DNA of 49,278 bases from Bacteroidales bacterium (GTDB lineage Bacteria > Bacteroidota > Bacteroidia > Bacteroidales > UBA932), in contig JAFUJQ010000004.1 of assembly GCA_017473705.1 (NCBI GenBank), positions 1 through 49,278 on the forward strand, written 5' to 3'. Of the stretch, positions 24,918-32,504 are shown one piece after another (position 1 is the first letter of the stretch; each line of letters opens with the position of its first letter). The notes below the pieces were generated by a model. The model did not search any database, had not been told where the DNA came from, and was given only the letters and a program-made list of their open reading frames with translations. Position numbers and translations under genes: made by a program.

Positions 24918-25478
24918 ATGAAGTATATTTCTCTTGGTGCAGTTTTGGAGTCATCCACTGAGCATATCGTAAAAGTTTCCCATTGTGGTATCGACTACAC
25001 CCTCACTCAGGAACTGGCTTCTTTGTGGCTGGACGGCAGATTTAGATTCGCTGAGGCAGGAAATCCGATTGAGATGAAGGCGCTTAACCAGCTTTACAGA
25101 ATGGGGCTGGTAATGACTGCGGATGATTCTGAGGCAGGGGAGTACCGTGCCTTGACCAGATGCCGGATGGTCCCTGTGAAGCGTAAGAATCCCCATTTGG
25201 GTCTGCGTGGTGACGAAAAGACGGTCATGCTCTGGCTGCGGGAAGCAGGGCTGGTTTTGACCATGGCAGAACTGACTTACCTGATGGACCGCAAAGTACG
25301 GCCCGAACTGGGACTTCTCGGTCAGGAAAACAAGCAGGCGCTGGTCGAGCGGATCTACACCAAAGATACGATCTTTGATAATGTGCTGGAAAACCAGATG
25401 GAGCACGTACCTTCCCGCGAAAAGACGGTGAAACTGGTGCTGGGTCTACTGAAGAAAAAGCATATTGTCATGCTGTAA
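24918..25478 (+). CDS. Hypothetical protein, possible winged-helix fold
   Basis: The 186-residue soluble protein begins MKYISLGAVLESSTEHIVKV. It is rich in short helices with regular Leu spacing (LASLWLDGRFRFAEAGNPIE, LNQLYRMGLV), which reads like tandem winged-helix segments, but no DNA-binding motif can be confirmed. The start is ATG 24918, with ACGAGGTG upstream. A weak promoter is present: TTGACC (24866-24871), 17 bases, GATAAA. It precedes two small genes in the same direction with short gaps, so all three are probably one operon. The function is unknown. Confidence 0.65.
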   Translation: MKYISLGAVLESSTEHIVKVSHCGIDYTLTQELASLWLDGRFRFAEAGNPIEMKALNQLYRMGLVMTADDSEAGEYRALTRCRMVPVKRKNPHLGLRGDEKTVMLWLREAGLVLTMAELTYLMDRKVRPELGLLGQENKQALVERIYTKDTIFDNVLENQMEHVPSREKTVKLVLGLLKKKHIVML

Positions 25479-25491
25479 ACTGAGGTGGAGA

Positions 25492-25935
25492 ATGAAGGAA
25501 AGATTCAATCAGTTTCCAAAGGCACTGCAAAAGCAGGTGCTGATCCGTCTGACTGCAAGCGCTGTCAGTATGCTGATGCTGGTACTGATCCTCCTTTACA
25601 GGGGTGGATTTGAGTTGGTTCTTCCGTGTGTAGGATTTGCAGCCGTGTTTCTCATCAGTGCATTTCAGCTTTATGTGCGGTGTGAGGAAAACGAATATGT
25701 GATACTCCATGGAGTCTGCACCGAAATTGAACGGACTGGTCTGCGTCGGCGTGTTAAAGACATCTACGTCAAGGAGAACGATCATACGGTGCGACTGGTT
25801 CGTCCCACGATGAAGCTGCGTGCGCTGAATGTGGGAGATAGAATTACAATCTATCTTGCGGATAATGCACCGGTCTATGATATGGACGGCTGCAAAGTGA
25901 TCTGCAATACTCTGGCGATGGAAAAGGAGTTTTAA
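25492..25935 (+). CDS. Small membrane protein with cytoplasmic beta domain
   Basis: The 147-residue protein has two membrane helices (about 21-40 and 45-62, VLPCVGFAAVFLISAF) and a C-terminal beta-rich domain (70-147) ending GCKVICNTLAMEKEF. The latter contains VKDIYVKENDHTVRLV and LNVGDRITIYL, strand patterns of an OB-like or Sm-like barrel. I start it at ATG 25492, with GAGGTGGAG just upstream; the frame extends further upstream without a ribosome-binding site. It is 13 bases after the previous stop codon. The family is not recognised. Confidence 0.6.
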   Translation: MKERFNQFPKALQKQVLIRLTASAVSMLMLVLILLYRGGFELVLPCVGFAAVFLISAFQLYVRCEENEYVILHGVCTEIERTGLRRRVKDIYVKENDHTVRLVRPTMKLRALNVGDRITIYLADNAPVYDMDGCKVICNTLAMEKEF

Positions 25936-25938
25936 GAC

Positions 25939-26133
25939 ATGAAAGTTTCTGAGATCTACGAACAGCTGGACGAAATTCGCAGTATGGACGAGCGAAATGC
26001 AAACCCTGATGGTACTATAGACATCGATGAAACAATGGCCGGAATCGTCATGGAATATGCGGTCCAGCAGATCCACAAAGCCATAGAACTCGGAAAAAGG
26101 CCAATCTCAACAGTGGTGATTGACGAAACTTGA
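25939..26133 (+). CDS. Small hypothetical protein
   Basis: The 64-residue acidic protein begins MKVSEIYEQLDEIRSMDERN and is probably all-helical (IVMEYAVQQIHKAIELGKRP). It starts 3 bases after the previous gene, with AAAAGGAG upstream, so it is the last gene of a three-gene unit. Its 3' end overlaps the -35 box of the ssb leader promoter (26120-26125). Confidence 0.6.
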   Translation: MKVSEIYEQLDEIRSMDERNANPDGTIDIDETMAGIVMEYAVQQIHKAIELGKRPISTVVIDET

Positions 26134-26148
26134 TTCCTATGATATAAT
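26120..26148 (+). promoter_or_regulatory. Promoter of the ssb leader RNA (copy A)
   Basis: TTGACG (26120-26125), 17 bases, TATAAT (26143-26148). The same hexamers and spacing occur at 36433-36461 before the homologous leader B. Confidence 0.8.
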
Positions 26149-26154
26149 ACATAT

Positions 26155-26247
26155 ATCAGTTATCCGAGTTTTGCGTAGGCAGAACAACCGTCTATCCGAT
26201 TTATTGAAAGTGTCATTTGCATTGCTATGCGAATGGCACTTTTTTTA
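26155..26247 (+). ncRNA. Structured leader RNA A before ssb (terminator attenuator or small RNA)
   Basis: After a conserved ATCAG-TATCCGAG 5' segment, GTTTTG (26168-26173) pairs with CAGAAC (26180-26185). A conserved AACCGT-TATC joint follows, then a 12-bp intrinsic terminator (26209-26220 with 26229-26240) and a run of T. Leader B at 36468 has the same order of parts. The hairpin is changed in both arms yet still paired (GATTCAC with GTGAATC), which is covariation. Transcripts would stop at the terminator unless antitermination occurs, so it either controls ssb or acts as a free RNA of about 90 nt. I do not recognise it as a known Rfam class. Confidence 0.75.
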
Positions 26248-26328
26248 TTTCCCGGTTTCCGCCTGCGCACGCAGGTTGAAATATATATCATTACTGTTGC
26301 AGGCAGTTCCTGCAGAAAGGAGTCAATT

Positions 26329-26808
26329 ATGTTCAAGGTTATCGCATCGGAGGTCGTCGTATCCAAGGGCTTCGACAACAAGCCCGCCATCAAGTTCTCT
26401 GATAAGGGGGACTTTGTCCGGTTCCGCATCGGCACAAAGGTGTATGATTCCCGCGCCGAGAAGAACCACAGATGGGTCAATGTAGCCGTCAAGGCTTTCG
26501 GCCCTCTCTGCGAACGCATCCGCAAGATGCAGCTCAAAGAAGGTTCCTACGTCACCCTGATGGGCCGCTATGACGAGGACGTCTGGGAGGACGAGAAAAC
26601 CAAGGAGAAGCGCAGTATGCCCGTTATCATTCTGGAAGACATCGAGTATTGCTTCAGCGGCAGCAGCAAGAACTCCGGAGAAGGTAAGAATGCAACCTCT
26701 TCCTCTCCTGAGCCTGCCAACAACTATGCTGCTCCCCCTGCAAGTGATCCCATGTCCGGTGGCTTCACCGGTTTCCAGAACTATGGCGGCGGTAACTCCT
26801 TCTTCTAA
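26329..26808 (+). CDS. ssb: Single-stranded DNA-binding protein
   Basis: The 159-residue protein has an N-terminal OB fold (1-110) with typical SSB strands (DFVRFRIGTKVY, HRWVNVAVKAFG, GSYVTLMGRYDEDVW, VIILEDIEYCF), followed by a Ser/Pro/Asn/Gly-rich tail. The tail ends GGGNSFF and lacks the acidic DDDIPF tip that docks partner proteins in most SSBs. It should coat single strands during element replication or recombination. ATG 26329 has AAAGGAG 6 bases upstream. Between leader A and the gene, TGCAGG-CAGTT-CCTGCA (26297-26314) forms another hairpin next to the ribosome-binding site. A strong terminator follows the gene. Confidence 0.85.
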   Translation: MFKVIASEVVVSKGFDNKPAIKFSDKGDFVRFRIGTKVYDSRAEKNHRWVNVAVKAFGPLCERIRKMQLKEGSYVTLMGRYDEDVWEDEKTKEKRSMPVIILEDIEYCFSGSSKNSGEGKNATSSSPEPANNYAAPPASDPMSGGFTGFQNYGGGNSFF

Positions 26809-26846
26809 GAGACAAGGAGGTAGAAATCAATTGATTAAGAGCGCTT

Positions 26847-26891
26847 AAAACGCCCAGGAGTATCAGACGAGATCTTCTGGGCGTTTTTTTG
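26847..26891 (+). terminator. Terminator of ssb
   Basis: AAAACGCCCAG (26847-26857) pairs with CTGGGCGTTTT (26877-26887), followed by a run of seven T. Confidence 0.88.
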
Positions 26892-26914
26892 CGCCGTCAC
26901 AGAGGAGAATCCAT

Positions 26915-27691
26915 ATGAAAGATAAAGAATTCAAGCGTCATATGGCCTATGAAGCCCTGGTTCTGCTGGGGCTTCTGGCTTTGTTAACCTACATCACGCG
27001 GCTGTGGCCGATACTGCTGCTGATCATCCTGGGCATTTTCATTGCCACGCTGCGGCTGCTGTTCCTGTCCAGCAAAAAGGTGGAGCCTCTGGAACCGGTA
27101 CTTGCTTTGCCGGAACCTGCTGCACCTCCGGAACCCCGAGAACAGGATTTCCAGTCTATGGCGATGGTCGTGATCCAGAGAAGAATATCGCAGATTCTGG
27201 AAGCCAAATATCCCAATGTCAGATGGGTCTGGGAGAACCCCAGGGCCAGAGAGGATATCATGGCAGGCAATAAGGTCTATGTAATCCTCAACCGTGCAGG
27301 CGGATATCGCAGGGGACTTGTACTGATCCGAAATCTTCAGGTGTTCGATGTGATCTTCGAGAACCCTGAGCAGAATTCGGATACTGTATCCCAGCCGCCT
27401 GTGCCTCCTGCTCCACCGAAACCCGATCCGGAACCGGTCGAAGATGATGAGGATGAAGAGATCCCCGAGGACTTCGGCCTGATCGCATTCCAGTGGGTGG
27501 AAGCCAATATTGTCAGCCTGAACGAAAAGTGCAATGAAGCAATCGGTCAGGGTGCTAACAGTTACCTGATTCCTGCGGAGGATCTTCCGGTTCCCGACAG
27601 CTGGCTGGATATCTGCAAGGAGTTGGAACACAACGATCTGCCCGGGGCATTTTGCTGCGAAGGCGGCATCAAAATAGAATTTGAGCAGTAA
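26915..27691 (+). CDS. Membrane protein of unknown function with acidic proline-rich linker
   Basis: The 258-residue protein has two hydrophobic helices (about 12-27 and 31-50: LWPILLLIILGIFIATLRLL). A soluble domain (about 78-150) contains NVRWVWENPRAREDIMAGNK and GYRRGLVLIRNLQVFDVIFE. An acidic Pro-rich linker (about 152-187) leads to a second small domain ending EGGIKIEFEQ. The family is not recognised. The start is ATG 26915, with AGAGGAGA 6 bases upstream. It lies 22 bases before the MoxR-type ATPase gene and is probably in the same operon, so it may be the membrane attachment of that ATPase/VWA pair. Confidence 0.65.
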   Translation: MKDKEFKRHMAYEALVLLGLLALLTYITRLWPILLLIILGIFIATLRLLFLSSKKVEPLEPVLALPEPAAPPEPREQDFQSMAMVVIQRRISQILEAKYPNVRWVWENPRAREDIMAGNKVYVILNRAGGYRRGLVLIRNLQVFDVIFENPEQNSDTVSQPPVPPAPPKPDPEPVEDDEDEEIPEDFGLIAFQWVEANIVSLNEKCNEAIGQGANSYLIPAEDLPVPDSWLDICKELEHNDLPGAFCCEGGIKIEFEQ

Positions 27692-27712
27692 TACTGCAGA
27701 AAGGGAATAAAT

Positions 27713-29590
27713 ATGAGTGCTACGTCTATGAACAACCTCTTCAACTACTCCAGAGCTTTGCCGGAGCCGTTTGACAAGCTGCCTGGCAAGAAGATCAAGG
27801 TATCTTCCAAGTATGGCTCCGGTACCGAGGCGACGCTGTGTTGCACGATCATCAAAGCAGTCCATGCCATGATCGACTGTATGACCGGGAATGGCGAAGG
27901 CGCAGTCGGCATCATTGATCACCGGATGGTTGCAGAGTACAAGTCTTCTGCTGGTCCGGATGCTTATCATCTGGTGGTATTTGATAGTGCGTCCGGTAAC
28001 ATCACCGCCAGCGGCTTTGACCGCAATACTGAGATGGTGGAGAGCTACCGTCTGCACTCGACTGCTAATGACGGTGCTGCAGTCATGATGGCCATGATGC
28101 CTGTGCTTCTGAAGGATAAGGAATTCGAAGAACACTTCCAGACTTACATGGACGCAAGGACTTCCGGCTATCCGGATCTGAAGAAGGCAACGGATTCCAT
28201 GGCCATTCTGTGCGACAACGCATATCGCCGGATCAAGGATGATACGAATCCCGAGCACATCAAGGTCAACGTGGATAAATCCGGTAATGTCTACCGGGTT
28301 TCCCAGGCACAGCTGGATTCCGGTGCGTACACGCCTGCCACGGTTGTTGCAGGTGAGTTTGTCATCTTTGCAAAGACCGGAAGAGTGACTGTGTCTGCTG
28401 CTACCAGTGCCATTGACCACAAGGATTTCGTGGGAAAATACCAGCTCTCCTCAGGTCGGAAGCTCTCTGTATTGGAAGAGTCTCTGGTGCCAAAGCTGGA
28501 GGAATGGTATATCATCCCGGAGCAGGTTGTCAACATCTGCAAGCATGCCCTGAACACCACCGGAAAGCCCATGCAGATGCGTAACTTCCTGATGCGTGGT
28601 CCTGCGGGCACCGGTAAAACCCAGGGTGCCCGGGCAATCGCCGCGGGTTTGCATCTGCCGTACATGAAGTATACCTGTTCTGCCTCCACCGAAGTCTTTG
28701 ACTTTGTCGGTATGGTCTTTCCCAAGACCGACGGTATGAGTACTGGTGATGCCGAGCTTGATAAAGAGAGGGAAATGCTCATGTCCATGGGTGGAATCAC
28801 CTATGCCAATGTGGCGAAGATCATGAATCTACCGGATCTGGAGGACATGGACTTCGATCCTGCAGGGGTATTCTTTACCTTGACGGGGGTGCATAACGAT
28901 GATGCCACATCTCGTGACTGTATGGCGGTTGTTATGGATATGGTCACGGAAAAGATCAAGGCGCTGAGCAAGCCTGCGGAAACAGAATCCACTTCCGGTC
29001 AGACCTATACCTATGTGGAGACTGATTTTATCAAGGCTCTGAAGAATGGCTATTTAGTGGAAATACAGGAACCCACAGTCATCACGCAGCCCGGTGTTCT
29101 GGTCGGTCTGAACTCTCTTCTGGAGCAGAGTGGTTCAATCACGCTGCCTACGGGTGAGATCATTCAACGTCATCCGGATACCGTTGTCGTAGTTACAACC
29201 AACGTGACTTACGAAGGCTGCAGGGGATTAAATCAGTCCGTTGTCGACAGAATGAGTTTGGTGGAAGATATTGAACTTCCCAGTCCTGAAGTCATGGTAC
29301 AGCGTGCTATGGCAGTCACCGGAGCTACGGATGAGTATCAGGTGTCTCAGATGGTTCAAGTCGTCAACGACATGGCTGATTACATGCGTAAGAATGGTAT
29401 CACCGACGGCACCTGCGGTATGAGAAGTCTCATCGACTGGATTACCAGTGCAGAAATTACCGGTGATGTATATCGCTCTGCACTCAGCACGGTCATCAGC
29501 AAAGCGACTTCTGATGAAGAAGACCGCGAGGCACTGAAGACGACCATCCTGGATCCCATCTTCACCCCCAGCCGCCGTAAGGCTTCCTGA
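27713..29590 (+). CDS. MoxR-type AAA+ ATPase
   Basis: The 625-residue protein has an unusual N-terminal extension of about 280 residues before its AAA+ core. The core has Walker A GPAGTGKT (296-303), the segment STEVFDFVGMVFP after it, a sensor strand VVVTTN near 493 and the arginine-finger region LNQSVVDRMS near 507-516. MoxR ATPases (CobS, NorQ, CbbQ relatives) work with VWA-domain partners to remodel or insert metals into target proteins. The next gene encodes exactly such a partner. The start is ATG 27713, with AAAGGGAA upstream. The N-terminal extension probably confers target specificity. The target is unknown. Confidence 0.85.
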   Translation: MSATSMNNLFNYSRALPEPFDKLPGKKIKVSSKYGSGTEATLCCTIIKAVHAMIDCMTGNGEGAVGIIDHRMVAEYKSSAGPDAYHLVVFDSASGNITASGFDRNTEMVESYRLHSTANDGAAVMMAMMPVLLKDKEFEEHFQTYMDARTSGYPDLKKATDSMAILCDNAYRRIKDDTNPEHIKVNVDKSGNVYRVSQAQLDSGAYTPATVVAGEFVIFAKTGRVTVSAATSAIDHKDFVGKYQLSSGRKLSVLEESLVPKLEEWYIIPEQVVNICKHALNTTGKPMQMRNFLMRGPAGTGKTQGARAIAAGLHLPYMKYTCSASTEVFDFVGMVFPKTDGMSTGDAELDKEREMLMSMGGITYANVAKIMNLPDLEDMDFDPAGVFFTLTGVHNDDATSRDCMAVVMDMVTEKIKALSKPAETESTSGQTYTYVETDFIKALKNGYLVEIQEPTVITQPGVLVGLNSLLEQSGSITLPTGEIIQRHPDTVVVVTTNVTYEGCRGLNQSVVDRMSLVEDIELPSPEVMVQRAMAVTGATDEYQVSQMVQVVNDMADYMRKNGITDGTCGMRSLIDWITSAEITGDVYRSALSTVISKATSDEEDREALKTTILDPIFTPSRRKAS

Positions 29591-29615
29591 TTTCCTATGA
29601 GAGGAGGGACCTTAT

Positions 29616-31919
29616 ATGGCAAAGGTGAATCATAAACGAGTGAAGCAGCTTCTGAACGAAAAGCGCAGCAAGATCACGGACAGGCAGTTTTTTACCTCCC
29701 GGATCCTTGCCGGCCATTTCGAAGACGTAGCTGCTGCACAGACCAAACGATATCGGTATAACCGGCGTGTGCATGTGAATATCTACTGGGCGCCCAAGGA
29801 CCGGAACGGTGCCTGTACGAACAATACGGCGATCAAGATCAATGCCGGGCATCCCTGTGTAACGAAAATTCGTGGGCGCATGAACCGGTATGAGATGATC
29901 TCCGGTCTGTTCGCTCATGAGCTGGGTCATGTCCTCTATACTGATTTTCTGGCCAAGCAGACCTATATGAACTTCTTATCTGCATACAAATGGTACCCGG
30001 CACCGCCGATCCTGAAGGATTCTACAGATGCAAAGAACGAGAAAGACTTCTGGGAATATGTAAAGGCAGATCCGCGAAATATGCAGTTTGCCATGCACAT
30101 CGCGTTCTTTATCGCAAATGTGCTGGAAGACGGCTATATTGAGAGCAGGATGCTTTCTCAGTTTCCCGGTGTTCTCGGCTATAACCTGACGGTAATGCGG
30201 GAACACCAGTACAAGGATATGAGTACGGTAACGCAGCTGATCGAAGAGGAAGATGATGGCTCCGGCCACATCTTCCAATCGATTCTGCAGATCATGCTGT
30301 CCTATGCACTCTTCGGTGAGATCAAGTACGGCGAAACGCCTCTGTCTGATGTGCGGATCCAGACCGTTTTCAAGCTGCTGCCCCAGATTGATGAAGCGGT
30401 TACTACTACATCTGCAAAAGACCGTTGGCAGATCGTCAGTTTAATTCTCATCCGGCTATGGCCCCATATTGAGGACTACATCGAGCTGTGTAAGCATCAT
30501 CAGGATGAAGCGGCGTCTTCCGGTGAATCCAGCGAAGCAGGGGATATTCTCTCCGGAATGCTTCAGGTAATTTCCGGTTCCAGCGCAGAAGGCGAAGGTT
30601 CCGGTACACCTGTACCCGGGTCTGAGAAGATAAAGAGTTCGGGTTCCAATGCTGCGGGCCGCGCCAAGACCCGGGCCATGGCTGGTAATTCAGAAGAAGA
30701 TAACGCTTCTGGCTCGGATGAAAATGAGTCTGGGGAAGAAACTGCTGGTGCTGAGCAGGAGTCGGATTCTGATACTGATAATCAGGATCCTGGAAATCAG
30801 TCTGGTGACGATTCTGGTGCGGATAATATTACTTCTTCCGAGGATTACATGGGTTCCGGCTCTGGTAAGCAGGAGACCACTGACAAAGAAGGCGGTCGTA
30901 TCCCATTCCATCAGACGGACAGTGTTTCAGAGCCTGTTGGCGGTGAAACGACCTACGATTCGGATTACCAGCGGGAGCATAATGACCGTGCAGCAGCTGA
31001 TATCGAACGGATGCTGGAGCAGATGGCAGAAAAAGCTGCATGCAAGCAGCTGGAAAACGAGCGGATCCAGGAACTCAATGATGCTGCGCAGAGTATCTCT
31101 TACGGTGATATTCACAGCGGTGTCAAGATCACAGTTCATCGGATCCCGGAAGTAGATGAGGAGCTGGAAGAACAGTATCATGATATTTCCGCGCCGCTCC
31201 TCAATATTTCCAAGCAGCTACAGCGCAGTCTCGTCCAGAAGCTGAAGGATCAGCAGCGTGGAGGCAAGCAGACAGGCCTTGTTATGGGTCGCCGTCTGGA
31301 TGCGCACGCCCTATGCCGCAACGATGGCAAGGTGTTCTACAAGAATAACCTTCCCAATGAGATCCCGAGGATCTCTGTAGGGCTTCTGCTGGATGAGTCC
31401 GGCTCTATGAGCTGTGGCGATCGCAGTACCTACGCCAGAGCTGCAGCCATCATTCTCTATGATTTCTGTCAGGCGCTGAATATCCCTATCATGGTCTATG
31501 GTCATTCGACCAGCTGGAGCAGCGGCGTGGATCTGTATTCCTACGCTGAGTTTGACAGCTTCGACCGGAATGATAAGTACCGCCTGATGGATATCGCAGC
31601 CCGTGGCAGCAATCGGGATGGCGCCGCGCTTCGTTTTGTCGCGGAACAGCTTTCCAAGCGAAATGAGGAGGTCCGGATCCTGATGCTGGTATCTGACGGA
31701 CAGCCTGCCGATGTGGGCTACGGAGGTACAGCAGCGGAGGAAGATCTTCGCGGTATCAAGCAGGAGTATAAGCGCAAAGGTATTCTGTTCATTGCCGCAG
31801 CCATCGGTGAAGATAAGGTCAATATCGAGCGTATTTACGGTGACAGTTTTTTGGATATCACTGACCTGAACCAGCTGCCAGTCAAGCTGACCGCAGTCAT
31901 CAAGCGGTTCATGAGGTGA
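29616..31919 (+). CDS. VWA-domain protein with HExxH metallopeptidase-like N-terminus (CobT-like)
   Basis: The 767-residue protein has a zinc-protease-type motif HELGH at 101-105 and a later 'NVLEDGYIE' (Glu171-Asp172), the spacing expected of a gluzincin-like third ligand. Residues 300-440 are a Ser/Gly/Glu/Asp-rich disordered stretch, as in CobT. The C-terminal VWA domain carries the MIDAS motif Asp593-x-Ser595-x-Ser597 (LLLDESGSMS) and later LMLVSDGQPADVG. It is the partner of the MoxR ATPase 26 bases upstream. The pair probably forms a hexameric motor plus adaptor acting on a client protein. ATG 29616 has GAGGAGGG upstream. Whether the HELGH site is proteolytic or structural is unknown. 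Confidence 0.85.
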   Translation: MAKVNHKRVKQLLNEKRSKITDRQFFTSRILAGHFEDVAAAQTKRYRYNRRVHVNIYWAPKDRNGACTNNTAIKINAGHPCVTKIRGRMNRYEMISGLFAHELGHVLYTDFLAKQTYMNFLSAYKWYPAPPILKDSTDAKNEKDFWEYVKADPRNMQFAMHIAFFIANVLEDGYIESRMLSQFPGVLGYNLTVMREHQYKDMSTVTQLIEEEDDGSGHIFQSILQIMLSYALFGEIKYGETPLSDVRIQTVFKLLPQIDEAVTTTSAKDRWQIVSLILIRLWPHIEDYIELCKHHQDEAASSGESSEAGDILSGMLQVISGSSAEGEGSGTPVPGSEKIKSSGSNAAGRAKTRAMAGNSEEDNASGSDENESGEETAGAEQESDSDTDNQDPGNQSGDDSGADNITSSEDYMGSGSGKQETTDKEGGRIPFHQTDSVSEPVGGETTYDSDYQREHNDRAAADIERMLEQMAEKAACKQLENERIQELNDAAQSISYGDIHSGVKITVHRIPEVDEELEEQYHDISAPLLNISKQLQRSLVQKLKDQQRGGKQTGLVMGRRLDAHALCRNDGKVFYKNNLPNEIPRISVGLLLDESGSMSCGDRSTYARAAAIILYDFCQALNIPIMVYGHSTSWSSGVDLYSYAEFDSFDRNDKYRLMDIAARGSNRDGAALRFVAEQLSKRNEEVRILMLVSDGQPADVGYGGTAAEEDLRGIKQEYKRKGILFIAAAIGEDKVNIERIYGDSFLDITDLNQLPVKLTAVIKRFMR

Positions 31920-31923
31920 GTCT

Positions 31924-32340
31924 ATGCGATACAGAACTCTCAAAAATATGGAACGGGCTGTAAGGCTGATCATGGAGAAAGGATATGACCATGACACGGC
32001 TAACGATGTTGCCATTCATATCTTTGATATTGTCAGTCGGCGTTCGCCACCGGTTGAACACTATATTGGCCTTCTTATTACCAAAGAAGAGCAGGACAGA
32101 AGACGCCAACAGATAGTAAAGATCTATGAGTTTAAAGAACATGAGCTTACAATCTCTGGTGAGAAGCATGACCTACTTTACCTGGCTAATCTTCTTAGCG
32201 AAGCTGAAGGAACCGTAGGAGACCTCAGATATCAGATAGAGTATGCCTTCGATGTTGATGGTGTCCGCTCTACAAATACCGGAAGTGTAGGCTTTGATGA
32301 CCCAGACTACGCAGATATGTATCTCAAAAGAAGAACATAA
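31924..32340 (+). CDS. Hypothetical protein following the MoxR/VWA pair
   Basis: This 138-residue protein begins MRYRTLKNMERAVRLIMEKG. The helical N-terminal half (about 1-60) looks like a small binding domain, and a beta-rich half follows (VGDLRYQIEYAFDVDGVRST). It starts 4 bases after the VWA gene stop codon, with GAGGTGAG as ribosome-binding site, so it is translated with the pair and may be a client or inhibitor. No family is recognised. Confidence 0.6.
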   Translation: MRYRTLKNMERAVRLIMEKGYDHDTANDVAIHIFDIVSRRSPPVEHYIGLLITKEEQDRRRQQIVKIYEFKEHELTISGEKHDLLYLANLLSEAEGTVGDLRYQIEYAFDVDGVRSTNTGSVGFDDPDYADMYLKRRT

Positions 32341-32382
32341 TCTCTATCTGAATAGCGATTTCTGACAGGATCACAGAAAGAA

Positions 32383-32491
32383 CAGTTGCCCGTCGGCTGA
32401 AATCTTACTATCAGCCACAGAAGCTATATCATTATCAAGATGGGCAACTGGGATTATTCCTGGCTGCCCATCTGTCTATATTCAAGATAGA
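32383..32491 (+). ncRNA. Leader RNA with mutually exclusive pairings
   Basis: CAGTTGCCCGTC (32383-32394) pairs over 12 bp with GATGGGCAACTG (32439-32450), enclosing a hairpin GGCTGA/TCAGCC (32395-32400 with 32411-32416). The first eight bases of that 3' arm, GATGGGCA (32439-32446), can instead pair perfectly with TGCCCATC (32465-32472). A further small hairpin TCTAT/ATAGA (32475-32479 with 32487-32491) borders the ribosome-binding site of the next gene. A two-state switch acting on translation is suggested; no T tract follows, so termination is unlikely. No known riboswitch is recognised. Confidence 0.55.
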
Positions 32492-32504
32492 AAGGGAGTT
32501 AATT

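Noticed and set aside
26984-28420. A 478-codon reverse-strand open frame
   Set aside because: It lies across two forward genes with good ribosome-binding sites and recognised domains. The reverse product shows no motif and is rich in His/Arg/Ile in the way shadow frames are.
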